DNA of 64,000 bases from Chiua virens. Its lineage: Eukaryota; Basidiomycota; Agaricomycetes; Boletales; Boletaceae. How positions within the stretch are numbered: the first letter of the stretch is position 1; every line of letters begins with the position of its first letter. Under the pieces are notes generated by a model that was given only the letters and a program-made list of their open reading frames with translations, had not been told where the DNA came from and did not search any database. Positions 33,034-45,567 of this stretch are shown here, piece by piece. Made by a program: the position numbers and the translations under genes. Where the stretch lies: contig JAHNUO010000005.1 of assembly GCA_019787685.1 (NCBI GenBank), forward strand, positions 248,001 to 312,000, read 5' to 3'.

Positions 33034-35023
33034 TCATAACTTAGCCTGAGGGCCTTGCCTCGGCTCTGCTCTCCCCTGACGCGACTCGTGCGTCTGACCA
33101 AGGTACCACACGACTGCCCCCTTGATTTCATCTAGCCACTCCGTCGCGACTGCGTGTTCAAAGATGTTATTATCGAAAGAAGCGACCAATTTCATGCGTC
33201 CCCTGAAACTCCATGCCGTGATATAAAGTTCCGCTGGGCGTGCATGGAGATGCAGCCAGCTGTCTACTAACGCGATTTTCGGGGTCGTACTATCCTTCAA
33301 GGCAGTCGATGGGGGCGTGACATAGCCCGCCTTGAACTGGTGTGGGACAGACGAATCTGGCGAGAGCGGGTTCGTAGCCGGTATGGGGTATTCGTGTGGT
33401 ACCATCGACGCCAGCTACGATCACCGATCAACGACAAGGACTGACAACGGGAGAGAAGGACATACGTCACCAAAGCTAGAGCCCACATGAGCGGGCATCT
33501 TTAGTATGTCCGAGACCGCCACAACCGTGTCGTCTACCTCTTCGCGCACGCCGTTTTTGGCGGCTTCGGTACGCTTCAACCACTCCAACGTCATTGGCCG
33601 GAAACGTACGAGACGTTGTGTACTGGACATGTTCACCATATCAAGGAAGAGAGGAAGTTTCAAAAGCGCCCTCGCCTGCTTTTTTATCAAGTCTGTACGA
33701 TGCAGGAAGCGGTCAAACGTGAGGAGCTCGGAGAATGGCGGGGCGCCATCCGAGAGACCAACGTTCCGTCCATGGGGTGTGTAACGACTCTCCGTTTCAC
33801 CGAGCGACATGAATGGGAGCTGGTAAAAGAATAAACCGAGGGACATGACGAACTCGCCTCCACCACCCGCCTGGAACCACGCCTTATCGAGAGACGGGCG
33901 TAGGTTAAGGGGACCTGTAATCGTATGGGGTTGCTTCTTTCGATACGCCCATTCCTCCTCCGAGATCTCGCCGCGTAAGTAACGTCGGTAAAGCACCCGA
34001 GTCATGGCCACTTGAGCAAGAGCGAGGAAGGCATTTCCAAATGTGACCTTGTGCAAACGACAGTTGGCCAACACATCAGAGGTTTCTTGCGACGAGAGCT
34101 TGACGGATATTTCGCGAGATCTTGCAGGGACGGAAACTGTCGATTTCGTAAACCGGCCCGGAAGCGTATGTCCACCCTACGATAACGATGCAGGCGCCGT
34201 AAGTGATTCGGGGGAAGATCCACAACTGATAGTCGAAAGACATGCCTGTATCTTTTCCATCCGCGATCGGAATATCAGGCTTGCGACAGCGTTCCGCCAC
34301 CGTCGCTTTGCCGGACTGATGGAACGCAAATACGGAGGCTCAACGTCCGGTAAAGGGACGGCCATAGGCCAACCTCTTCTCTAATGGTATTTGAGCAGGC
34401 TCCTCTCCAGCTCGTGCGAGCGTGTCCAAGAAACACCGTATGAAGGTGTAGTTGGCTGTCCCATCTGTCACGCAATGCGCCACCGTAACAAGCAAGTGCA
34501 GCATGTCCGTCTTGATCCCGCGTACGACGTGCAACTGCATCAAAAGATCCTCCGAGAGCGGTCGTGGGCTGGCATCAAAGAAGCTCGATATTCGCTTCGT
34601 CACCTCCTCCTCCGAAACCGCCTGTTCGAAGATGATCTCGCCCGGACGAACGACAGTAAGGTCGTGCTCCCGGATGACAAAGCAAGGCTTCGAGGCAAAG
34701 CCTGCGATCCTTCCACCGTTGACACCGTCATCGGCAGCTTTCGGGTCTGTCACTTTGAATGGCATGCCGGACGGCCCTTGTATGGTGGCGCCGACTTGCG
34801 GGAAACGTCTCTTTACAGATAGCCACGTTTTGATTATATTGGCGTCTGAAAACAGATGGGCGTCCATGGGACCGTTCAGCAAACGTATTTGATAAGCGAG
34901 AACAGTGTCTGCGGTGCCGTTGAAGATGCTATCCCAGACATAGCTCAGCTCGGATATGTCCACGGGACGTTGGAAGGTACGTCCTTGAGTAGGATGGGTG
35001 TCGAGCAAGGTCCAGCCAGTCAT
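33034..35023 (-). pseudogene. HxxxD acyltransferase-like protein, inverted copy 5 (one +1 frameshift)
   Basis: Start ATG 35023-35021 (MTGWTLLDTHPTQGRTF). Exons are 35023-34246, 34176-33466 and 33414-33034. This copy has the clearest active-site motif of the five, HCVTDG (HxxxDG), and ends like copy 4 with EWLDEIKGAVVWYLGQTH. It is the most diverged in sequence and lies 15 kb away in the opposite direction. One extra T at about 34366 (TTG GCC[T]ATG GCC) breaks exon 1 between KRLA and MAVPLPD; without it the exon reads through. Intron 1 begins gcatgt, so it would be a GC-AG intron, as in copy 2. If the extra base is a sequence error, this is a second intact enzyme. Confidence 0.75.
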
Positions 35024-35641
35024 CGATGTGAATGTTAGGTAGCCGGAAGGAGGGGGGAGGGAAGAAAATACCTGTTTCACTAGCATGGGTTTTATAGAAC
35101 CCCGCTCAAGAAGTTGAAGCTGTGCCTATCACTGCCAGATTTGAGGCCAGGACCGAGGATAGCGGAACGTTCTAGATTTCTTGATTAATTGATCCTCGGA
35201 CTCAAATCGTCGAAGTACATTCCGAGCGTTTGCAGCTTGGAGCTACAGCGCCGCAGCAGCGGAGTGGTTCAGTAACTTCATGATGACGCAAAAGGCATCA
35301 ATGATTGATTCACCAGTAATTTTTGACGAACGGAACTTATGAACGCCGATTAGTAGTCGGTAACTTGTAAACAGAATTAAGAACCCCGTGCCTCGTTGTA
35401 ACGCCTCAGGCATCAGGCCCAGGCAGCACCCTTCAAATCCAGCAGTATTGTTGGCCGCATCTTGGTGATTTCGTAGACGTCAGCAAGACCGTGACCGGCC
35501 CGGTGACGAGTTAGTCGTGGCTGCGGAGGATGCACATGCTTGGACGTAATGGTCTTGACACTGAATCTTGTTCGGGACGAGTGCTGTATAATATGTACTT
35601 ACGTCACTAAAATGGCTACCATCAGGTGTTCCTGGTCACGA
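35024..35641. other. intergenic upstream of copy 5
   Basis: Promoter region of acyltransferase copy 5 and 3' flank of the zinc-finger gene. No gene seen. Confidence 0.4.
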
Positions 35642-36525
35642 TCACCCTCGCTTACTGCGATTCCTGGTCCCTCTAGGGAGCGGAACATATCTCACATCTT
35701 CACCCAGCGCACTCCTCCACGGCCGCTCCAAATCCAACAGCCCCTTCAAACTCGCCTCCGCCGGTGGTCCCAACACTCGTTCTTCCTCCGCCCTATCTTC
35801 TTCCCGCGATGCCAGCCGAGATAGCGTCGCTGTCGGTGTACTATAAGACGACACTGTTACCCTCTTTGTCTCCGAGTTCAGCGATAACACCGTGCGCGTG
35901 GCAGGCAGAGGCGGCGGCGTGCGCGACACTCTCATCAGCTGCGTGTTTGCCTGCGCACCAGGTAACATCGGAAACGCCCCCTCGGCTGCGCGTGCCTCCT
36001 CGATCGCCCTTTGTCGCTTTGCTTCCTCCCTCGCCAGTTGTTCCGCCAATTCCGCCTCCAATCGCCCCACCAACGCATCTCGTGTTCGCTCATCCAGTAA
36101 TGCCGAACTACAGTGTGGACACGCAAAGTAGGGCTGGTTGAGAGCACACAGAATCAATCCGCAATGTTGACACATCAGGACGTAACTCGACAGTGTGTGT
36201 TTTCGAGCTGGTAGATAGATAGTTCAAGTTAATCATATGAGTGTCAGTCAGTTGAGGTACACCTGATGTGATGTACGCCAAGGAACGGTGACACACCCTG
36301 GCAGAAGCACCCCCCTTTGGGGTCTTTGCTATGGCCGTTCGATCTGCGCGCACCATCGAGGCATGTTTCGAGGACACGAGTGGCTTGGCTCTTGGGGGGT
36401 TCTGGTGTGGGGGCTTTACTACCCTTGGCGCCTTTACCTTTGTTCTGCTGGTGCTGCTTTGGTAGAGATGGATTTGAACGGATGCGATCCGAAACAAGGG
36501 AACCTGAACTTGACCAAGGAGGCAT
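35642..36525 (-). CDS. TRIP4/ASC-1-type C2HC5 zinc-finger protein
   Basis: Exon 1 is 36525-36297 (starting MPPWSSSGSLV), exon 2 is 36207-35642; the 89-nt intron begins gtgtgt and ends taccag. The spliced protein (about 265 residues) has CFCQARKHTLSSYVLMCQHC followed by GLILCALNQPYFACPHC, the C2HC5 zinc finger of activating signal cointegrator 1. TRIP4 is part of the ASCC complex linked to ribosome quality control and transcription. After the finger comes an Arg/Glu-rich helix (LEAELAEQLAREEAKRQRAIEEA) and a disordered tail with RYVPLPRG. No C-terminal ASCH domain is present in this frame, so it matches only the fungal short form. The splice across CQ-AR is needed to complete the zinc ligands. 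Confidence 0.8.
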
Positions 36526-39500
36526 TGGTTTCAATAATCAGTCGATATGGGATCGTAAAGATGACGCGCCTCACTCCGAGTCAGAATGCAAGTTATTCCC
36601 ACTGTATGGCCACGTGTGTCACTGCTTTCATTACCCAATTTCGTTTGAGTCCAACTTCAAGACGAGTGTCTATAACGTTCGTTGTGGTCACCGTCGTTCA
36701 AGATTCACGCCGGAATTGATACGGGTTGTGGGTTTTGACACTATTTTCGCGGGTACATGTGTGGGCTACTAGTTGGACACCGCACTGATAGTATGAACAC
36801 CGCTGCACGTAATATGCAACGTTGGGTCCGTACTCGTCGTAGATCATAGTGTTTGAAGGCACCGCGAGCGAGCGCAAATGTGTTTGTCGCAACTCTTTCG
36901 GTCATGTCAATGCCACGGCTTATCACCCTTACGACCGCTTTAGAAGTTCTACTAATCCTGATATGGACATTACAGCATTTCAATGTTTAAAATTATAAAA
37001 TTCGCATTATCAATATTACATAAGATACTTATGGTATGCAATTCACTACAAGAAAGTTGCGACGATTATTTTCGTATGTTAGTGGTCACCGACTCAAGGA
37101 TCCGAACGCATGCCACACGTACAAGCGAAACGAATTTGAACGTCGTTGTGAGTAAACGGGTTGATGCCGCACGTATCATGTCATTCGACATCCTTTTTGA
37201 GCCTAACACGATAGGCATATATGCTAGTGGGTCAAACGAAAGCCTATCATTGATACATGTATGGCCGCTCAGAAGAATCAATGCATCCGAGTCTTTGATA
37301 ATGACCCTGGCCTTCGTTGTTCGCCACCGAGGCTTCCAAACAGCCCAGGCCCTGTAGCATCATTCAATTCCTGCTCTTTCAAAAGTTCAACAAGCTCCCA
37401 TTGATATCAATCCCGTTCGCAAACATTCCACTGGTACTACAGCAAGGTGAGGCCCTCGTGGACACGACTATTAGCTACACTCACGGCGGCGATCAACGCG
37501 TACGTTCTCATCGAAACTTGTAGGAGTATCCTTTGCGATCGCTTACCATTTTCAGTTTCTTGTCAATTGCAATCAAGGCTGCATTGTGTGCACACATCAA
37601 TATTAATCGGCCCCAAGTGGCGGGATCGTGATGGCCAGAGAATCGTTCTTCCTCGACCTTCGACACGTGAAACCAACCTTGGCAACCTTGGCGATATTCG
37701 GCTTGACAAAACTACTGTATTCGAGGTATAGACTTTGCAATGGTCCGCATCGAGACGAAATAAACTGAAATATCGTGCAGCTGGGGCTCACTACTGCAGC
37801 CGATTCTTATCTAGTGGTGCATGTAAGCATCCCGGGCCAGACGGGAATTTGATATCAGAAGACGGTACTTCAACATGGACTTGCTCAGAGCGGAGTTGCC
37901 ACAGGTAAAATGATATTCTGAGTCGTAAAGTCAGGTCACGACCGTTGACGCTTCTCCCAGTTCCTGGAAACTCATCCGAGACCGTTGGTGCCTTGATGAG
38001 TGTGTTGCCTCCGCACAATATACATTCGGCGAACCAGGAATTAAAATTTCAATGGTGCCAGATACAACATGTCTACAGGTGCGCATAGATGCAGATATAT
38101 TTCGGATCCAGAACTTTGATATTTGTCATAAAGGGTGGTGTGCTGTACATAGTACAATCGCATGCCGCTTCGACTGCAATTGCCGGTATCCAGGTGGTTT
38201 TACTTGGCCAGTGGGAACGTTTCAGTGAGTCTTTAATTTGTTTCTTGTGTTTTTGTGCATGATCTTTGTTTCGGCTATGGCCACAAGCCGGAACACGATT
38301 TCCTGCACTGACGTTTGCTCGATAAACCCACGACTTCTAATGTGAATCATTCGGGCAGTTTTATAAATGCGACAACCGTTAACCACTTGGAATTAGCAAT
38401 ACAAAATTGTCGCAATTCTTGGTGGCCATCGTCGAATGTCCAGGCCCGGAACGGGATAGGTGAATTCCACCCTCCTTCCTTCAGTGCAACCCCACAAATG
38501 CTGTGAATCTCAGTCGCGTTACTGGCACGATGGTGTCCTCGAATGTCCCTACGAGTCCCTCATTGCCATCAGTTCTTCCGATCCGCATTTTCAGTCCGTA
38601 TACCATACCACCAGAAGCGCCGTCCCGTCTGGATGGCATCGAGTCCATCACGACGGTAAGCCGGCAACGCAAACCAACCGTGACCGGCACATATGGGTAT
38701 TCCCGGGCCGATCACCCCCATTACGATCGTCGCGTTCATGACGCACGCCCCGTCGAGTACACCTTCTGACACATCTTCAAAGGACAGGGTCATGAATTCA
38801 TTGCCACATTCGACCCGTTTGGGCGAGGTCTATTTCAACGAGAACCCGAGGGCGGAGTGGACCAACATCGAAGCACCTTGTCACGAGCGATTTGAATGAC
38901 AGACGAGGCAAGTCTTATTTCTTCTTCAAGGGACATGTGTTTTCTTATACCCATCAGGCTCGTGACGGTGCTCGAAGTTGTTTGTATGTGAAAGGTATTT
39001 GTGATGCAGACCTACTGGGCAGGACCTATTTTGGAGGTTAACATACGATCTTGTAAGAGTGGCGGTTCTCTGCGGTTTACTATCCATTTATAGATCTTTG
39101 TGCTGTACCATTAAGGTCCTAATCCCGGTCTTCGTCCTGATCAGGACCAGGACCAGTGATGTGCCAGGCCCCCCAAATTCCCCTGTATGCCGGGTTGTAT
39201 TATGGTGCTTTGGCTGTGCGTGACTGAGATAAATGAACGAATGATCGTTCAGTGGACTGCCTGTTGCAATTTCATCTGGTTGCAGTACTGTCATGATCCG
39301 CTATTGTCTCTTCCTCCTGCTATCACCTCATTAGGCAACTGTAGCGAGCATCAAAGCATCACAGATCAGTACACTCATCTCAGTATTCGATGTCCAATTA
39401 CATTCTCTCCCTTCAAAGTAGATAAATGATCAAGAATATTTGACATCATGTAGCATTCGACTTCTAGCAGCAAAGAAGCAAACAAAGACAAAGATATCGC

Positions 39501-39557
39501 GCACAAAAACAACAGCTTACAGATAATCACCCCCACCCTCGACTTACACACGGCGCA
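36526..39557. other. 3 kb without a recognisable gene
   Basis: Several short open frames occur on both strands (for example 38503-38769 and 38693-38899 on the plus strand) with intron-like signals, but no segment matches a family I know. It may hold a rapidly evolving or decayed gene. The plus-strand frames around 38500-38900 look the most protein-like (Pro/Ser-rich with an NENPRAEW segment). Confidence 0.3.
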
Positions 39558-41421
39558 TCAAGAGCCTTGGTTCCGCCTCCACGACGAAAAGCTCAACGCC
39601 CCGATCACGCCCACGACCAACAACGCCGTCCCAGCACCCACCAAACTCGGCACGTACAGGTACCATGCACCCTCGATCTCCTCCTTGCCCTTGACTTCGT
39701 CCAAAAAGATCAACTCCTCTTTCTTCTTTTGTCGGCGTCGACGCCGCACCAACATTTCCTTCTCCGAATAAATCGCGGCTTCACCCGAGCACACGCTCTC
39801 CGGCGCAGACGGATGGATCTCGATGGATGGCATCTCGAGCTCGTGTATGCTCCCTGACACAGCTTGGCCGGAGCCATCGTCAGGAATGACGGGTACGTCG
39901 AGCTCTGAGTGTAGCGCTCTTGCGCGATCGAAATACCGACCTGCCAGCTCCCTGTCTCGTTTCCATGCCTCCGAACCGCCTTCACCAGGCTGAGGCGGAG
40001 GAGGCACGCGAATGGAAGAAAGGGTGGAGTAAGAGGCGGAAAGGAGAACCGAAGCAGCGCCTTCGAGATGGAGGAGGCCCGCTTCAAGGTACAGTTGGGC
40101 TAGCCCCATAGGACCACCGATACAGTGTAAATAGTACGACATTGTGCCACGTTGCTTTTCCTCATCAACATCGATCGCGTTGAGTGGTATCTGGAGAGGC
40201 AAATAATGCGTCACGAGTTTCATGGTGGCAGAAGGTAGGTGTGCTTGGTGCCAAGCGCGTCTATACATTCGACGTCATGGTGAGTACCCGACATGCACCA
40301 GGGTCAATATGACTCACACGAAGCATTCAAACGCCTCTTCTCTGTCCTTTCGGATGTCGAATAACTCAATGGCAAACAAAACGAGGCTCGTCGGATCCAT
40401 ATTGTACTTGCCTTCCGGATCAGTGTCCAGAGCAGCCGGTACCGGGGCCGACGGAGACAATTCCTGAGGTACGGGCCCAACAATGAGCGACGGCCATATG
40501 ATCGACTGCTCCTTTTCCAGATGCAACGTCAACAACCTCCCAGAATGCGACGGCAACGACTCGAGCGACGAAAAGGACGATAATGCATGGGGCTGCATCG
40601 CGGGGGACACCGCCCCTGATGCTGCGACCTCCGATCGGCGCGGATACGCCAACCCAGACCGTTCATCCCCAGACGACACTGGCGAGGCCAACCCGGGGGA
40701 CATGATCGTCACTACCTCCTCCGTATCCGACGTTTGCCCGCTCTCGAGCGACGCTGCGAAACTGCTCGATATCTCCGGGTCCGAAACAAATGCATAGGAC
40801 GACTGCGTCGACGTGGTAGATATCGTCGACGTGGTGCGTTCCCGCGCAGACAAGCGACGCGACGTTCGAGGTTCGAGTTGCCACGCCGAATTGGCAACGT
40901 CCACGTTTCCGTAAAGTCGACCCTAAGAATGAGAGCGTTGAGAAACGTTGGCACAGAGAAAGAACGCAAGATAGGAGGAGGAAAAGGTGGATCGTGGGCT
41001 GGGAAGGTCCACGCTTGTCGGGTAGTGGACAGGCGCGAGAGAAAGAAGTTTAGCGCTTACCTTGACCACTGGCTGTTGGCCTCTCACGCCAGCCAACAGA
41101 TAGTCTCGTTCTATCACCACCTGTGTGAGGAGGAGGCTTGGGCGTGAGGAAGAACGCGACAGTGGGGTGTTTCATAAGGTAGCTACATACCACCACATCT
41201 TCTTTGGATGTCTCGTACGGAACAAGGAGGAGCACCGTCGCCTGCAAACGATGATAGATAGTGAGGAACCGAGACGGCCATGTTTCCTGGAGAGCTTTAC
41301 CTGATCATGGGACTAGAATAACGGGTCAGTGAAGGGTTACGCCACCACCCATGGCAGTAGTAGTTGTACGAACCTGATGCCAGGAATAAGGTTGTCTGTG
41401 TATGTCTTGGCTCTTGTCCAT
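39558..41421 (-). CDS. CS-domain (p23/Hsp20-like) membrane protein with tetratricopeptide-like region
   Basis: Six exons: 41421-41374, 41312-41301 (a 12-nt micro-exon coding SHDQ), 41241-41191, 41120-41061, 40922-40318 and 40260-39558. The N-terminus reads SWHQ, then TVLLLVPYETSKEDV, VIERDYLLAGVRGQ, GRLYGNVDVANSAWQLEPR, a typical CS fold as in p23 and NudC co-chaperones. A Ser-rich linker follows, then a helical part (TSLVLFAIELFDIRKDREEAF, RAWHQAHLPSATMKLVTHYLP, GLAQLYLEAGLLHLEGAAS) like tetratricopeptide or Sel1 repeats, a basic RRRRRQKKKEE stretch and one membrane span near the C-terminus (LVGAGTALLVVGVIGALSF). Likely an ER or organelle tail-anchored co-chaperone; its role is inferred from domains only. 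All junctions keep frame. Confidence 0.75.
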
Positions 41422-41736
41422 CGTAGCTTTCGTTATAGGTTGCTTGGAGGATGTGGAGGACACTCAAGGTGATATAGTAGAGCAATAGCTGCGACCATCT
41501 CAATTAGGTTGAGGAGCGGAGTCAGAACACGGCAACCTTCACGTGCAGTCACAGGAACACACCACAGCAACTCAGCCTTCAACTAAATAGCATTCATGTG
41601 CATCCAGTTACAAGCAGGGAACAAGAAGAGGCAATCATAAACGGGTATGTTGAATGTGTAGTATGCCAAATTTCAAGACGGCGAAATGAAAGAGAGTAGG
41701 GTAAATAGTAAGAAAAAGATATAAAAAAGAGTCAAA

Positions 41737-44700
41737 TCATGATTTCGATACTTTTGCAGTTTCAGCGATTCTCTTCAACGTGTCCTTTTCTGCTTGCATA
41801 TGCCGGATAAGCAAACCGTCTAATCTTTTCGAAGACTCCTGGAACACCTCTTGATCCTTCTGCCACCGCCGAACGTTTTCGCTCCCCGCTGTCGCAGGAC
41901 GGGGATCAAGCGAGGATCGTATCATAGGCAGGTGTTCCCGTGAATGTTGAGCGAGTGAAAGATGTGTCAGAGAGTCAGGTGCCCCTTTGACACTGGAGAA
42001 GTAGGGCGTCTTCTGTGCTGTGTGTCCCACAGGCTTCCGTCGTTCAGTGGAGATGACAGACGGATAAAAGGGTTCCCTGGCCCCAGGATAGACATTTGGT
42101 GTGGACAGATTGCCTAACCGCATCATCTTGGGTCTACGAGGTGTAGAAGCAAAAACAGCAGTGAGGTCTGGATCCGTTTCACTCGCGCTATCGTCAGAGT
42201 CATCCAGGTCATCCATCACATCCGTGTGTGCCTGTATGTGATCAAAGAAGTCGGCCGTAGAGGAGGGGGGAGGCGCAGAATGGAGGGCAGAGTGGAAGCT
42301 CTGCGATGAGACGTTTAGGAAGAGTGGCGGACGTGCAGGTACTGATTGTGACATGGTAGAAATAGATGCAAACGAGTGAACAGTGCTCTGAGAGGATGAC
42401 CGACTAGGGGAGATTGCAAGTATGCGCGAAGACGTGGGCTTTAAAGGAGGGCGAGGGCGAACTAGACGAGGTGGCGGCGACAAGGCAATACCTGCGACAG
42501 AGGAAGACGGCCGAGGTGGAGGAGAAATAGTTGACGGGCGTGAGTGTGGATAAGAAACAGGCGGGTTGTGAGAAGGGTTTGCGCTTGCCTCGGGAGCTCC
42601 CGAGTTGGCAGAGTAATAACCATCCGATATTCTGTCGCGAAATGCGGAAGCAGTCGGCGAGGGCTGCGAATATTCGGAGATAGACCGTCGATCATCTAAG
42701 CTCGGCAGTGTTATGGCAAGTGACGGCCTGCCATGATGGTCGTGGTCGCCGTGATCGCTGCTTGTATAGCGGGATATCGAGGTCATTCCGCTCATTCGGT
42801 TATAAAAAGCCGAAGGGGCAGGCGATGGAGTTAGGGCATATATAAGAGAAGGCGGTCTACTTGATGTGACCGTCCCGTTTGTCTTACATTCTAGCTTATC
42901 AGACAACATGGGAGACGAGATGGACTTGCGCAAGGTCGTTCTGTGCGTTGGATACGTGGGATGAACCAAAGCCCGCGAGATATTGGTCTGCGACTGCGAG
43001 AACTGAGGGTTGCAAAACGGTCGACGGGGAGGAGGAGAAAGGGGTGTATGTGGTACGGGCGTCTCCGCTCTCAACAAAGCGAGGTTCGACAACCGCCTCA
43101 GATCCGGATCGGATACGACAGTAATCGAGGCCAGTGGCTGCGGCACAGGATTGGCCGGTGGTGGTGGTGGCGCAAAGTCTTCCGAGGGGTCGATGATAGG
43201 ATGACTCAGTATCTTCTGGTCCAGCAACCTCTTTTGTTCATCCACGACCCGATCCGGGAAAAGCGAGTCCGCTGACTGCGTACCAAGGGGCGTCCTCGCC
43301 GGGGTGGAGAAGGGCGAAATGGAGGAGGTCGCTCTCGAATCATGGAGAGAATGACCGACTGCTTCCCGAAGTAGTGCCTTTCTCCAGGCATCTTCCCGAG
43401 GGTCTAGCGATGATTGACCAGGACTATCTGGGGGTGGTAACCGTTCTGCCAAAATAGCTGCACCGACTGAATCTTCGATGCCAAGCCCGTGAAGCGCCGA
43501 AGCCTGCAGCGCCAAAGGATAATTGGCCGAAGGGGGTGGTACATCAACCGTCTCGGTGGGATCGACGATGCCATCAAACGCGGTAAATTTAGCCCTCCGA
43601 GACCCCCGGTCCCGATCCAACAGAAACTCGTGCTTCCCGTAATCCATTTCCGCCTGCCTAGCAGCAGCTGCCAAGTCCTCCATTTTCTCCCGAACCACTA
43701 CTACCCGTGCTATGTGCTGGCTGCCCGGCGGAGGACGGAACGCTTGTGGTGATGCCAGTTGACGGGAGATCGCTGTGGAGTCCGAAGTCACTCTGAGAAT
43801 CGGGCTGGTCGCATTCGCGAAATCAGGGCTGAGAGACTTCGACTTGGGCTTTCCGACACGAAACAAGTCCAAAAATGTCGGTGCCAGTGGCTTCTTCGAG
43901 TTGTTAAGCGACGGGAAATCGGCCGGAGACGGTTTGGAATGTGCAGGTGGGAGAAAGTAGCTATTCTTGACGAGAAGCTGCAGCCGGTAAGATACATCAT
44001 CTGCGTCAAACTCTTGTACTCTCCGGCCATCAAACTCGAACACGGGAGCGGGCACACCGCGTTCTGGTAGGACAGGGGATTGAGGGGGGGAAGGAGGAGA
44101 GTCGGTTCCCATACAGGAGGAGAGTGGATATACAGAGGAAGAAGTTGAAGACTGCTGTGTCAATAGGGAGTCGCGCAAACTACTTCGAGCCCGGTCGGGG
44201 TCCGTTGGAGCAGGTTTGAATGACGACGGAGGAGAGGTCAGCCGAGACAAGTGTCTGGCTTTCCCTTTTGTCTATGCAAGCGCGGAATTGAAGTGGGGCA
44301 GAATTTGCAACGAAAGGTTGAACGTACCGTGGGAGGGGTAACCACTGGCTCCGACGACGAGACTATGCCTGATCGGGTCGGGGAAGGATGACTATGTGCA
44401 ACATCACCTGGAGATGGTTCGTGACCGTCCGTTGGAGGACCAAATGTCCCGAAGCTGATAAAACTCCTATCAGCGTCTGACGCGCTAGATATAGCTGGAC
44501 CCAGAGCGGCGTCTGCATGCGGTCGGGGTAGTGTGTGTACGGTGCCATGTGGGGTCCCGGAAGCAGTAGCAACCATACCCAAGGGTGGGTCCGCACTGTT
44601 GGCTGCGGATATATCCAAGACCTGGTCGACGACTACCGCGCTCTTCTCGTCGGGACGCGAAGTTGCAGTGATCGTCCTAGTTCGTTTTCGAAGAATACGC

Positions 44701-44798
44701 GAACCACGAGTGAGACTAGCGCCGCTGCTGCTGGCGGTGCTTGCGGAAGAGTTTGAGCGGGACGGACCAGGGAACGACAAGGAGGAGGGATCTGGCAT
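41737..44798 (-). CDS. large disordered Ser/Pro-rich protein, unknown function
   Basis: Exon 1 is 44798-44328 (start MPDPSSLSFPG chosen because the upstream in-frame starts are not ATG); exon 2 is 44271-41737 and joins in phase 0, giving about 1,000 residues. Most of it is low-complexity Ser, Pro and Arg with many SP and TP sites, as in cell-cycle or signalling substrates. Two short parts look ordered: ADDVSYRLQLLVKNSYFLPPAHS near residue 230, and a C-terminal helix with RRWQKDQEVFQESSKRL and IRHMQAEKDTLKRI. I do not recognise a named family. It is transcribed divergently from ERG28, with about 150 bp between the two start codons. Confidence 0.65.
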
Positions 44799-44947
44799 GA
44801 CCCGCTTGCTTGTCCCTCCGACGTTGGAAAGGGAGCACTCGAAATTGTACAAAGCAAAACACCCAACTCAGTCTTTTAGGAAACATTACCTAAGCCAATA
44901 TACCTCTCCCGAATTGGGTCACGATCGACATTCAACACAAACCATCC
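44799..44947. promoter_or_regulatory. short divergent promoter region, disordered-protein gene and ERG28
   Basis: Only about 150 bp separate the two start codons, so both 5' UTRs and core promoters must lie here or overlap coding sequence. It contains a CCAAT-like box (AGCCAATATAC, near 44895). No clear TATA box. Confidence 0.45.
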
Positions 44948-45567
44948 ATGCAAGACTGGCAATTCCTCCTCGACGGTAACGACCTCCACCTTCTCTTATG
45001 CTTTGCTGATCCTGTTCGATTAGCTCTCCCTCAAACAGAAGGGTTCTTACCGAAATGGCAGCTCATCGTCGCCACAATGGCCGTCTTCAACACTGTCCAA
45101 AATTTTGCAACGCTCAAGCTTACGCGCAGGCTCTACACTGGTGTGGCACCCACCTCAAGTACGCTTTCCTCTCATCTACCCTTCCAGTCGACTTGACACC
45201 CCCCAGTTACTGAACTGCAGGCACGCACGTTCGCTGCGTGGACCCTGACTTCAGCCATCGTGCGGGGATATGCCGCTTATAACATCCACAGCAAAGTGTA
45301 TGTCTTCCCCGTGTTTCCTAGACTGATCTAACTCATCAAAGTGTATATGACATGGCCCTGCTCACATACCTCATTGCCTTTGGTCACTTTACCTCCGAGC
45401 TCTTCATCTTCCGCACTGCCAAATTCAATGTACCAGTGCTTAGTCCGGTGATAGTGTCAAGTTGAGTTCGACAAGCAAGTTCTCTCTACAGCCCAGCTGA
45501 CCCCATCTTAATAGCTGTTTCGCTTGTTTGGATGATACAGCAATACGAGTTTTATGTCAAAGCATGA
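44948..45567 (+). CDS. ERG28: ergosterol biosynthesis scaffold protein Erg28
   Basis: Erg28 is an ER membrane protein that tethers the C-4 demethylation enzymes of ergosterol synthesis. Exons are 44948-44975, 45024-45158, 45207-45297, 45342-45460 and 45515-45567. The first intron (48 nt) could be read through in frame, but it has a canonical gtaacg donor, ctgat branch and ttag acceptor, and removing it gives the usual short N-terminus. Family segments: LPKWQLIVATMAVFNTVQNF, TLKLTRRLY, ARTFAAWTLTSAIVRGYAAY, YDMALLTYLIAFGHFTSELF, LSPVIVS and SLVWMIQQYEFYV. About 140 residues with several hydrophobic spans, as expected. The frame is intact throughout. Confidence 0.93.

Noticed and set aside
33506..34892. 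Plus-strand frames over acyltransferase copy 5
   Set aside because: Antisense shadows of conserved minus-strand exons.
36207..36297. +1 frameshift in the zinc-finger (TRIP4-type) gene
   Set aside because: At first the CFCQ and VCHRSLAYITS frames seemed to need a one-base shift. An 89-nt intron (gtgtgt to taccag) instead joins CFCQ to ARKHTLSSY and completes the zinc ligands, so the gene is intact.
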